Part shown: positions 14,113 through 22,902 of the stretch, one piece after another
How the letters are laid out: every line of letters begins with the position of its first letter
Numbering within the stretch: the stretch's first letter is position 1
Assembly (NCBI GenBank): GCA_024220505.1
Contig: JAKZZE010000025.1
Location: 620,001-684,000 of the forward strand
DNA: 64,000 nucleotides
Direction of reading: 5' to 3'
From: Rhizopus arrhizus
Taxonomy: Eukaryota > Mucoromycota > Mucoromycetes > Mucorales > Rhizopodaceae
Notes under the pieces: model-generated
Database searches by the model: none
Told to the model about the DNA's origin: nothing
Seen by the model: the letters and a program-made list of their open reading frames with translations, nothing else
Made by a program: the position numbers and the translations under genes

Positions 14113-14469
14113 ATGACTGTAGATAAAAAAAAGGATCCAACCTCCCCCCGTATTGAAAAAGACCCACCACCAGCTTATCCAACCTCCAGTTGCTATCACC
14201 AACTGAGTGACATTGAACCCAAAAGTACTTGTACTAGCCATACTGCATATTTCAATAACACACTTTCATGTAGTCATCGATCAAGATCATTACCATCTGA
14301 CTCCTCCACCACAAACCATCATCATCCATCGACAGCCGACGAGATCAAAAGATTCTTGTTGTTGGGGATGGTAAAAAAAAAGGGGGTTTTATTAGGATAT
14401 AGAACTGATAGTATGTACAGTCTAGCTGCTTTATGTCTTTGCTTTGGTGCAAAAGAATGTTGTTGTTAA
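14113..14469 (+). CDS. small protein with Cys-rich C-terminal tail, CYSTM-like
   Basis: 118 residues, not firmly recognised. The N-terminal half is polar and rich in Pro, Ser, Thr and His (PPPAYP near residue 17). The last 20 residues are hydrophobic and cysteine-rich (ALCLCFGAKECCC). This layout recalls fungal CYSTM stress proteins, in which a Cys-rich tail binds membranes, but the core motif is not a clean match. The start follows a T-rich tract with a purine-rich context. The reading frame is a single exon, and the stop lies 27 bp from the end of APN2 on the other strand. It could be a false open frame, although its composition is unlike random sequence. Confidence 0.45.
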   Translation: MTVDKKKDPTSPRIEKDPPPAYPTSSCYHQLSDIEPKSTCTSHTAYFNNTLSCSHRSRSLPSDSSTTNHHHPSTADEIKRFLLLGMVKKKGVLLGYRTDSMYSLAALCLCFGAKECCC

Positions 14470-14496
14470 TAAAGGGACGAGGGACTGCGCTGTAGG

Positions 14497-16052
14497 CTAT
14501 TTATGTTTCCAGGAAAAATGATGACAGCTGTAGTGTTCTTTTGGTCCATCTTGGGGTCCCACCGGCTTTGAGCAGACATAAAACGTCCTACCCAAATTTT
14601 TGCCCTTCTTTGTCACTGTCCGTTCCAGACAAGGTTCGTCGTGGCCTGAACATCGCGGTCGTTCGGGTGCTTGGAAGAGTGTGGACCAGGCAGTGACCTG
14701 TTTGTCTTTTATCTCTGGCAAATCATCCACCCCGTCTTTCGGCAGAGGGCTCCACGGATCCTCCTGTGACGTGTTCACTGGAGGGGCCACTGGGTTTTTC
14801 GTTGCAAAGAACGCATTGAGTCCCTTTTGCTTCTTGCTGATCTCACGACTGCTCTCTGTCCTGCTGGACTCCACCTGTTTTCTCTTCTTGTCGTCCAGTC
14901 CAGAGGATGGCGCGAGTCGATGGGTCGATTTAAAAAAATAACTCGAGAGTTTCTTTTGCTTGCTTGAGAACTCTGGAAAGTTGGTGGTCAAAAGAGGGGA
15001 CGTTGTGTCAGGCTGGGCGCATCGCATCTGGTCTGGCTCGATCGCAAAGTCAGCATAGACCGGACAGTGATCGGATCCGATGATCTGCGGCTGAATATCC
15101 GCATACACAAAACGAGGTTTGAGCCCATGCGAGGCCAAGACATAATCGATACGTGTGCCATAATTAGCCGGACGAGCATTGATGCGGGTATTCCAGCAGG
15201 TAAACATCCCCTTTCGATCCGGATGATAATACCGCGCCATGTCAACCATCGGCCCTTGAGGGCCGATCAGTCGGTCGACCCAGCGTCTGTGCGGTAGATC
15301 CTTAAAGTCCTTTAGGCCATGGAGCCTCATGCTCTCCTTTGGATCACAGTGATCGATCTCGTCATGGACCGCGTTCACGTCACCGACCAAAACGACCTGC
15401 TGCCCCTTGGCCAGGTAATCCTCGATCCTCTTTTGTACACAACCATAATAATCCATAATGAACTCGCCGCGTGCTTCGCTCGCAAAGTTTGGAAAATAAA
15501 TATTGATCAACACCAAGCATTCGAATTCCAAAATGATGCATCGTCCTTCACCGTCCAAGGCGTCGGCTGGTGTCCGGAGCGTCTCCAAAAAGTCGACGTC
15601 AAACGGTCGGTTCTGGAGGATGCCGGTGATGCCCTCCAAGCTCGCCTTGGGCACCCCGAGCTCGGATTTCACATACACAGACACACCCGAATAACCTAGC
15701 TTGGCTTTGGAGAATGAAAAATAGGCATCGTAGCCGGGAACAAGAGCCATGTCCCGTGTTATTTTCGATCGTTGGCATTTCACTTCTTGAAGACTGTTGT
15801 AAGGGTCAACAGGAGGAGTTGGGGCAAGGCAAAAAAAAAAAGGTTTAGTTGAATGTCAAAGGAGAGTTTTATTATGTCCACTTGCCATATGATATCAGCT
15901 TCAAGTGTATCAAGTAACACCTAACAAAAACCCTTTACTCTTTTTTGTTCAAATGAAACCATCTCCTTTACTTTGTACGATTTTGTTTCACACCAAGGAT
16001 GGTATTGTAATGTCGTGTTTAAACCATTCACATTCCAAGTTAAAATCCTCAT
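14497..16052 (-). CDS. APN2: AP endonuclease 2 (ExoIII family) with GRF zinc finger
   Basis: Class II AP endonuclease Apn2/APE2 of base-excision repair, nuclear. Exons 15972-16052, 15886-15920 and 14497-15793 give 470 residues. Active-site motifs: TWNVNG near the N-terminus, LQEVK with the metal-binding Glu, GDVNAVHDEID, and GSDHCPVYADF with the catalytic Asp-His. The C-terminus holds a GRF zinc finger (CSGHDEPC with YVCSKP). Two PCNA-box sequences lie in the linker: QKKLSSYF (14935-14958) and QKGLNAFF (14806-14829). The intron 15794-15885 begins with GC (gcaagt). Without it, the LEADIIC and LQEVK segments cannot be joined. The main exon is much richer in GC than its surroundings. The family call is very strong. 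Confidence 0.95.
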
Positions 16053-16122
16053 TTTCTTTTTTTTTGAAGAAAAAAAAAAAAATAAAAAACTTTGTATTTT
16101 TTTGTTTTTTTTCCATAAAACA

Positions 16123-16362
16123 ATGAGCGGGCTTCAGAATAAAATAAAGGATCAAATGCGTATTCTGCACTCACTCTTTCAATGGTTTTGGTTGCATACT
16201 TTGATAAATTGTGTAACCCTTAAAGAAACACATCTTGACTGGATACAGCCAATAACAGTGTGTCAATCTCTACTTTTCTTGTCAACGATCGGTCGTATCC
16301 TTCGTATACAGAGATCAGTGAGGTATAAGAAAGCTTGTCGTTATGTTCAACAAGATGCTTGA
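16123..16362 (+). CDS. possible small ORF upstream of APN2
   Basis: A 79-residue open frame (MSGLQNKIKDQ...) begins 70 bp from the divergent APN2 start, after a T-rich leader like those of real genes here. It contains one weakly hydrophobic segment and ends with basic residues. No family is recognised. It may be the first exon of a longer gene or chance. Confidence 0.25.
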   Translation: MSGLQNKIKDQMRILHSLFQWFWLHTLINCVTLKETHLDWIQPITVCQSLLFLSTIGRILRIQRSVRYKKACRYVQQDA

Positions 16363-16877
16363 TGCTTCATGGTACTTGTAGTCCTTAGCGATAGACTCAC
16401 TCATTTTTAGAAGCTTGCTTTCATAGAGCTCTTTTACTAGTTTCCAAAAGGTGTTTCTTCTTGAAGACTACGATGTGAATTGGTTGGCAGAATCCAAATG
16501 AATTCTTTTCTGAACGCGTTTCACTAGGTAACACTAGCATGTATCGTTATGAGCCAAATAATGTCCAAAGAGTGTTTGTTATACCTATTCTCAAGTCACT
16601 CTCTTCAGTTGCTTTCAAAAATGTGATTGTTGAATTGTTATACGATTGTGAGTAGGTTTTTATTTATCTGCTGCATTAACTATATATATTGTATGCGATT
16701 CGTTTATCAGTACAGACGCTTGTCAAAATGGATAATGATGACAAGTATTGAAATAAATTGATAGAGATAAGAGACAGCTTTGTTACTGTGATGCATTTTC
16801 TCTGTCCATCTTCATTACCGCTGCCAATTAAAGTATTTGAAGCATCTCATAATACATGTTTGCATTCGCCTGATTTT
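16363..16877. other. intergenic, no gene seen
   Basis: An AT-rich spacer between the APN2 region and the first copy of the tandem duplication. No supported feature. Confidence 0.5.
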
Positions 16878-17008
16878 AAAACAAGTTTAGTCCATACTTC
16901 ATTTAGGGCAATAGAAAATATTTTAGTCAAGTGCTGTTAGATACAGCAGACTAGTAAAAACCATTCATATTTATTTATGTCAATAAACAAGCAATAGGGT
17001 ACAAGAAA

Positions 17009-17188
17009 TTAAGCATCCTTATTGCGACAACAAGTCCAGCAAAGACCAATCTGCTTGGAATACCAGCCTGAAGGACAGTCGAATTCTTTGTGAGAACACA
17101 TCTTCCAACAGATATCTCCGGCTTCAACGACATTAGAGTTAAGCAGGTAGGAACCAAGAGCAAGAAGAACAATGGAGGCAATTTTCAT
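17009..17188 (-). CDS. small secreted six-cysteine peptide, copy A
   Basis: A 59-residue intronless gene. Residues 1-23 form a signal peptide (hydrophobic core ASIVLLALGSYLL, likely cleaved after VEA). The predicted mature peptide of 36 residues has six cysteines at positions 27, 31, 38, 50, 53 and 54, giving C-x3-C-x6-C-x11-C-x2-CC, with the conserved pieces CPSGW and CWTCC. The even number and spacing suggest three disulfides in a defensin- or knottin-like fold; this is inference. Copy B at 18538-18717 has the same length and identical cysteine positions. A TATA-like box lies about 60 bp upstream. The frame was read directly from the sequence. The function is unknown; it could be antimicrobial, a signal, or an effector. 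Confidence 0.75.
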   Translation of the reverse strand: MKIASIVLLALGSYLLNSNVVEAGDICWKMCSHKEFDCPSGWYSKQIGLCWTCCRNKDA

Positions 17189-17247
17189 TTTTTGAAAGTT
17201 TCAGAAATACCAAATGTATAGACCAAGTCAAATGAAAAAAAAAAAAT

Positions 17248-17254
17248 ATTTATA
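17248..17254 (-). promoter_or_regulatory. TATA-like box of peptide gene A
   Basis: TATAAAT on the minus strand, 60 bp upstream of the start codon. The flanking DNA is conserved in copy B, where the same box lies 76 bp upstream. Confidence 0.5.
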
Positions 17255-18095
17255 TGAAATAGAAATTCATGCGCAGAATGTATTGTTACCCCCTGTCTGT
17301 TAGCCTTAAACATGATTGAAAAAGCCAAAAAGTAATTTTTACATGGACCTTGAGTGTGATGCGGATTGCATAATAAGAAGAAGTTCTACATGATGAGTGA
17401 GGGCTACAGACAGAGAATGAAGCCGCGTTGAATGACAAGAAATTGATCAGGCAACATGGTAGGAAGCTAAAGAAAATAAAAGTGAAAAAGGAATGATGGA
17501 GTCGGATCAAGAAATGAGATGACAAAGGTAGATGAACATGACTATTTTATTTTATAAATCATAAAAAGGCTCTCGATCAGACCCTTTACTTTTCACAGCA
17601 TTCCATGGCATATTAACCCTTGGAGTGGCTAGAGTCATGGTACAAAGTCAAACGAGAGCTGAGGTCAGTCAATCGAGATTGAGTTGATAGAGAACACTGG
17701 GACAGTTTTGAAGAACATGATGTAAGCAGGATGGATGATCAACACTGACAACTTGACTTGCACATCAAGATGACACAGACATGAGTCTTCTGTTTTTGAA
17801 TATGGCATGCTATACTGTGATGATAGTGATCAATAACCTGGGTGAATAAGACGTCTTGATGACTTGACAAACCCCCTAGATGGCAAGGGAGATCATGTAG
17901 CATGGTTCAGCTCTGAGAATGATGTGAAAGAAGCTTGTTTTGATGATTCTGATGATCTTGTTTGGCGATGATAGCCCTATTGGATCTAGTGTGTCAAATC
18001 ATGTATACATTCTTTCTATGCTTACAACTCGCCCATCTACCGAAAAAAAAAGGGGGGGGGAATTGTATTGAAATACTCCATGGGACAATAGTGTA

Positions 18096-18406
18096 TAAAA
18101 CAAAATTGGGTTCAGCAGCGACAGAATCAAAAGAATGTACATGCGCTATTCAACTTTTTGTTTAATCAGCTATTCATTTTAAAAAAGAAAGAGCAAATCA
18201 AGTTGGGCTCTAGTTTACATAATACCTTTCTGCACGGTTTTTATTTCTATTGATTTTGCAATAAGCTGTACTCAAGCATTAATATGCTTTTTTTTTTATT
18301 GAAAAGCTCCAAGTTAATACTTGATAGTAGCCAAAACATTTGGCTGATAATTATAGACTGTTCGTAGAAGAAAGATAGTTAAAGACTCTGTTCTTGATAG
18401 AATTCT
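18096..18406. other. unique spacer between duplicated copies
   Basis: 311 bp not shared between the two copies. It is AT-rich and no gene is seen. Confidence 0.6.
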
Positions 18407-18537
18407 AAAACAAGTTCAGTTCATACTTCATTTAGGACAATAGAAAATATTTTAGTCAAGTGCTGTTAGATACAGCAGACTAGTAAAAACCATTCATATT
18501 TATTTATGTCAATAAACAAGCAACATGGTACAAGAAA

Positions 18538-18717
18538 TTAAGTAGACGGAGGGGGACAACAAGTCCAGCAATAACCATTTTGCTGGGCATGCCAGCCTGA
18601 AGGACATGGAACTTGGCTGGGATAACATATCCCCCAACAGGCACCTTGGGCTTCAGCGACATTAGCGTTAAGCAGGTAGGAACCAAGAGCAAAAAGAACA
18701 ATGGAGACAAATTTCAT
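18538..18717 (-). CDS. small secreted six-cysteine peptide, copy B
   Basis: The paralogue of the gene at 17009-17188: also 59 residues and intronless, with cysteines at exactly the same positions (27, 31, 38, 50, 53, 54) and the shared CPSGW and CWTCC pieces. The signal peptide differs at 5 of 23 residues and the mature part at 21 of 36. The tail after the last cysteines is PPPST here and RNKDA in copy A. Nearly every base change alters the amino acid; I see one synonymous codon change in the whole gene (CAG/CAA for the shared Gln 46). Codons for the cysteines and for PSGW and WTCC are unchanged. This suggests diversifying selection on the exposed residues of a disulfide-bonded secreted peptide. 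Confidence 0.75.
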   Translation of the reverse strand: MKFVSIVLFALGSYLLNANVAEAQGACWGICYPSQVPCPSGWHAQQNGYCWTCCPPPST

Positions 18718-18792
18718 TTTTTGAGAGTTTCAGAAAATACCAAATGTATAGACCAAGTGAATTGAAAAAAAAAAGAAGAAAAAAATGAACAT

Positions 18793-18799
18793 ATTTATA
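18793..18799 (-). promoter_or_regulatory. TATA-like box of peptide gene B
   Basis: TATAAAT on the minus strand, 76 bp before the start codon of copy B. It matches the box of copy A within conserved upstream DNA. Confidence 0.5.
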
Positions 18800-19654
18800 T
18801 GAAATAGAAATTCATGCGCAGGATGTATTGTTACCCCCGTCTGTTAGCCTTAAACATGGTTGAAAAAGCCAAAAAGTAATTTTTACATGGACCTTGAATG
18901 GGATGCGGGTTGCATAATAAGAAGAAGTTCTACATGATGAGCGAGGGTTCATCAGATGGTGATCAGAGAGGGCTACAGACAGAGAATGAAGCCGCGTTGA
19001 ATGACAAGAAATTGATCAAGCAGCATGGTAGGAAGCTAAAGAAAATAGGAGTGAAAAAGGAATGATGGAGTCGGATCAAGAAATGAGATGACAAAGGTAG
19101 ATGAACATGACTATTTTATAAATCGTAAAAAGGCTCTCGATCAGACCCTTTACTTTTCACAGCATTCCATGGCATATTAACCCTTGGAGTGGCTAGAGTC
19201 ATGGTACAAAGTCAAACGAGAGCTGAGGTCAGTCGATCGAGATTGAGTTAATAGAGAACACTGGGACAGTTTTGAAGAACATGTTGTAAGCAGGATGGAT
19301 GATCCACATTGACAACTTGACTTGCACATCAAGATGACACAGACATGAGCCTTCTGTTTTTGAATATGACATGCTATACTGTGATGATAGTGATCAATAA
19401 CCTGGGTGAATAAGACGTCTTGATGACTTGACAAACCCCCTAGATGGCAAGGGAGATCATGTAGCATGGTTCAGCTCTGAGAATGATGTGAAAGAAGCTT
19501 GTTTTGATGACTCTGATGATCTTGTTTGGCGATGATAGCCTATTGGATCTAGTGTGTCAAATCATGTATACATTCTTTCTATGCTTACAACTCACCCATC
19601 TACTGAAAAAAAAAGGGGGAATTGTATTGAAATACTCCATGGGACAATAGTGTA

Positions 19655-20212
19655 CTTTTTTCACTTCTCATCCCGTGGTTACAAGACAAATGATGAAATG
19701 AATCCTATAAAGATCATAGACATCCTCTCTTGATAAAGTGACAAGTGTATTGATAACCAAAGGGGATCTTTTCTTTAGTAAGACGAGTGTGTGGAGATCA
19801 GGGTTGCATGAATTTCAGTGACGTTTCACTTGTGTTACCTTTCTCCTTGAATATGACGTAAGTCTGTGTGGCATTGAATATACCATGTGAACGTTTTACT
19901 ATAAAAAAAAAGCTTATTATTTTATCAAGCGACATTGACACCGAGGAAAGGTATAAAAATAAAAATTAAAAAAAAAATAGAAGAGAGAGAGAGAGAAAAG
20001 TGAAGATAGACTGTATTTTTTTTTTCTTTTTCATTTAGTGAAAAGTGAATCTAATCATTTAAAGGTAACATTCGTTATCTTTAAATAAATAGATTTGATT
20101 GGTGAAATAAAAATATATATTACTTTACTGATAAGAAACCATTGAATTGTTTTATTGGATAAAAAGATCCAAAAGTGAAATCATTTACTTTTTTTTTTCT
20201 TTTTTCTTTTTT
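19655..20212. other. upstream region of kinase gene
   Basis: AT-rich DNA with a short GA repeat (about 19985-19997) and a T-rich leader before the kinase start. No other feature is seen. Confidence 0.5.
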
Positions 20213-21231
20213 ATGACTCAAAGAAAATTGAATAAAGAGAGTTCACTTGTGATTAATACAGACCAATTTCATAATAAAAATAATAATAATAATCCATTCC
20301 CATCCCCTTCTACTTCACCTGTCTGGAGAAGTAAATGTCAATTGACCAAATCACCCACAACGCAACCCACCTGGGATTATTCTATTCAAAGCCCTGCTGC
20401 TTCCTTTCTGTCCAGTTTTGGATCATCACTGGTGGATAGTGGAGAAGAAGAAGAAGGAGATGAAATTGATGATTATGTGCTGGATAAAGTCATTGGTTAT
20501 GGTGGATTCTCTGTGATCAGAAAAGGATTTCGTATTTCGGATGGAAAGAAAGTGGCTATAAAAGTCATCAAGAGACAAGAAGACGAGGTGAGATTAGAAA
20601 GAGAGATCAAGTTGTGGAAGTCACTGAATCATCCCAACATTGTCTGTTTGGAAAAAGTACTAGAGACAGACCATGCGACATTTATCGTCTGTGATTATTG
20701 TGAGAATGGCAGTCTACTGGATTATGTGAAACAGAGAAAGAGAACAGAGGATGAGATACGAAAGGTGTTTGGTGAATTATGTGATGCACTAGGTTATTTA
20801 CATCAAGAAGCAAGATTGGTTCACAAGGATTTAAAGTTGGAAAACGTATTGTTGGATGAAAACAACCGGGTCAAGTTGTGTGATTTCGGTTTGGCCATCT
20901 GTCAACAACCGATTGCTTCTTGCAGTGATATCGCGGGTGGTTCACTGGCTTATGCTGCACCAGAACAAATTCAATCTGCTCAAGCGATCTCTTGTCCGTT
21001 GACTGACATTTGGTCTCTGGGTGTCCTTCTCTATTCTCTCGTCTGTCGTAAATTACCTTTCAGGATGATTATGATCTTCGCTTACAACAAAAGATTCTTT
21101 TGGGTGAATATGACATGCCATCCGATATTTCTCTTGAATTACAAGATTTGATTAAACACTGTCTTATGCCTGATCCTCATCAACGTTTTAATATTCAACA
21201 AGTACTACAATCTTCTTGGTTGAATCCATAA
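20213..21231 (+). CDS. Ser/Thr protein kinase, CAMK-like, with apparent frameshift
   Basis: A protein kinase with a Ser/Thr/Asn-rich N-terminus (about 90 residues) and a kinase domain. Motifs: glycine loop GYGGFSVIRKG, ATP lysine in VAIKVIK, catalytic loop VHKDLKLENVLL (HKD in place of the usual HRD), DFGLA, AAPEQ and DIWSLGVLLYSL. After KLPF, around 21058-21061, the reading frame shifts. The rest of subdomain XI (DDYDLRLQQKILLGEY to HQRFNIQQVLQSSWL, stop 21229-21231) continues in another frame. One extra T in the TTT run would restore a normal PFQDDYD junction, so this is either a homopolymer sequencing error or a real inactivating change. The next ATG upstream (20147) would add an unlikely poly-Phe segment and was not chosen. 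Confidence 0.82.
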
Positions 21232-21388
21232 GTCTGTATATAAAATGATACCACTGTAATAAAATGTAATCTTTATGCTGTCACACATACACAAAAAAAA
21301 AGATTTTTTTTTTTATTTTTTTTTTTTATTTTTATTTTATTTTTATTTTATTTTATTTTTTTATTTTATTTTTTTATTTTTATTTCTC

Positions 21389-21946
21389 ATGTCAGATTCT
21401 TGTTTTGACAGTATTTATTCATCCGTGGGTCACTATACAAAGGTGATGTTAAAAAATAAAAAAGAATATGAAGGTTATCTTTATACGATAGATCCTGAAA
21501 CAAACCATGTTGTGTTGTATAAAGAAAAAAATATTAAAATTATATTTCACTCAACTATTCAACAAATGACTTGTAAATATAAATAGAATCATTCTCCTCA
21601 TCTAATCTGTATTGTAGTCGATCCTAATCAATATTTAGAATTAAAAGAAATGGATGATGAAATCATAAAGAATCCACCTGTTGAATTAAATAGTTTAAAT
21701 TTAGAATCAAGACGTCATCAACTCACTGAATTTTTCAAAAAGGTATAAAATCCTTTATTCCTACACTGACTGATATCTTTTTTTAAGAATCGTATACCGA
21801 TTGAATGTGAAAAAGATGTGATACACGTACTAGGTTCTGCTGATATAAGACCCCCTTTTGTGATGACGAGTGTTCAGTGTGAAAATGAGTTGATACGTAA
21901 ACGTGTACGTGATTTGATGATTGAATTTGATAATTTATTTAAATAA
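21389..21946 (+). CDS. GEMIN6: Gemin6-like SMN-complex protein
   Basis: Gemin6 is an Sm-fold subunit of the SMN complex that assembles snRNP cores. Exons 21389-21572, 21618-21742 and 21788-21946 give 155 residues, close to the human length. The N-terminal half has the Sm-like layout (KEYEGYLYTIDPETNHVVLYK). The C-terminal half matches the conserved Gemin6 region (RRHQLTEFFKKNRIPIE, then a LGSADIRPPF-type segment and a final RVRDLMIEF helix). Introns are 45 nt. The stop lies 2 bp from the stop of the convergent small gene. Yeasts generally lack this protein, so its presence fits an early-diverging fungus with a fuller SMN complex. Confidence 0.8.
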
Positions 21947-21948
21947 AC

Positions 21949-22191
21949 TCAAGTACATAAAGAATTATGAAGCATCATTAACACATTAGCAGCATCTTCT
22001 TCTGTTGTTCTCTTGATCTTTGTTCTTTTTTCTGATAAACGATATTGAACATGATTTGGATAAAATCTATTTTTTGTTCTTTTAGGTTTTGTCAAATTCA
22101 AATTGGTTTCTAATGTCCTCAAGTCCATCTCTTCAAATCCATATTTCCTTTTGAAATTGGCTAATTCTAATCGCGTCTTCAATCGATGCAT
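21949..22191 (-). CDS. small basic protein with Whi5/Nrm1-like motif
   Basis: 80 residues, single exon. Near the N-terminus RLKTRLELANFKRKYG resembles the short Whi5/Nrm1 motif of fungal G1/S transcription repressors (pattern RL-x-LA-x-x-K). The remainder is Lys/Arg-rich with several Thr residues. If the motif call is right, the protein would bind SBF/MBF-type factors. It is far shorter than yeast Whi5, so it could be an isolated repressor module, or an upstream exon may be missing. It is convergent with Gemin6, with a 2-bp gap. Confidence 0.45.
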   Translation of the reverse strand: MHRLKTRLELANFKRKYGFEEMDLRTLETNLNLTKPKRTKNRFYPNHVQYRLSEKRTKIKRTTEEDAANVLMMLHNSLCT

Positions 22192-22647
22192 TATCTAAGG
22201 TCGCGTAAAATAAATTTACTTTTTAGAAATAGGGTTGAGTTTTAATTTATTCATCTTTTTTTTTTTTTTTTTCTTTTTACCTTTGTTATATTGAATTCTT
22301 CTTTCATCATCCGTGATAAGGAAAAGGGGGAGGAAAAAAGGGAAAAAAAAAAAAAAAAGAGAGAAATGATGTTTTTATATCTTTTTATGACGCGTGAAAT
22401 TCAAAAAAAGGGATTTTTAATGTCAGGTGAGCATCATGCTACATTTAAAAAACAATCACTTCTTTTGTTGTATCGCTCCCCTTCTTTTGTAAAGAATACA
22501 TGTTTTAAGGAGAGTCATCTGATCACTTGCCTTTTTCACAAGGGGATAAATTGTACCTTGTGTCTTGAATGAGATCATCTCCTCTCTTTTCAGACTTCAA
22601 ATGTAGATAAAAGATGTTTGATGAAAGCAAGTTTATTATTGAGTCAA
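22192..22647. other. intergenic, no gene seen
   Basis: A spacer with poly-T and poly-A runs between two short minus-strand genes. Nothing else was recognised. Confidence 0.5.
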
Positions 22648-22902
22648 TTAATTTTCATGTAAATTAGGAAATAAGTTATTAACATTGTACTTTTCTTCCT
22701 CCTTCAAAAACTCTGATAATTCAAAGTCGATTGGGATCATTAATGTTTGGGTATCTTTGGTTGGTTTGATGAAGAGTGCTAAATCTTTGAGTATTTCGCT
22801 ATCCGTGATGCATGGTCTTTCTATACTTGGTTCGGTTTCTATTTCGGGTGTAGGCATCTGGTCAACCTGCCCTTTCACTTTATTTCTTTCCATCATCATC
22901 AT
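22648..22902 (-). CDS. small acidic protein of unknown function
   Basis: 84 residues. The start offers four consecutive Met codons, so the exact start is uncertain. The composition is coding-like (ILKDLALFIKPT, IPIDFELSEFLKEEE) with an acidic C-terminal half and a possible short amphipathic helix. It has no recognised family. It could be a degron- or repressor-type short linear-motif protein. It has a single exon, and intergenic DNA lies on both sides. Confidence 0.45.
   Translation of the reverse strand: MMMMERNKVKGQVDQMPTPEIETEPSIERPCITDSEILKDLALFIKPTKDTQTLMIPIDFELSEFLKEEEKYNVNNLFPNLHEN

Larger units (their letters stand above)
16878..18095. repeat. tandem duplication, copy A
   Basis: About 1.2 kb that recurs in the same orientation at 18407-19654. 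Both copies begin with taaaacaagttt/c and end with gggacaatagtgta. Noncoding stretches compared by eye differ at only a few percent of sites, with small indels in the homopolymers and a roughly 20-bp segment absent here near 17400. The copy carries one small gene on the minus strand plus about 900 bp upstream of it. Confidence 0.92.
18407..19654. repeat. tandem duplication, copy B
   Basis: The direct repeat partner of 16878-18095. It contains the paralogous peptide gene and its upstream region. The 96-codon open frame at 19177-19467 (minus) is broken by a TGA at the matching place in copy A, so I treat that part as noncoding. Confidence 0.92.

Noticed and set aside
19177..19467. 96-codon minus-strand ORF in duplicated copy B
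   Set aside because: The matching frame in copy A has a TGA, so the frame is not conserved; it is likely upstream noncoding DNA.
20147..20212. Upstream ATG for the kinase gene
   Set aside because: It adds a poly-Phe stretch encoded by the T-rich leader; the ATG at 20213 fits the usual start context here.
21044..21063. A 16-nt intron explaining the kinase frame change
   Set aside because: It is far shorter than any intron here and would remove conserved residues; a one-base indel is simpler.
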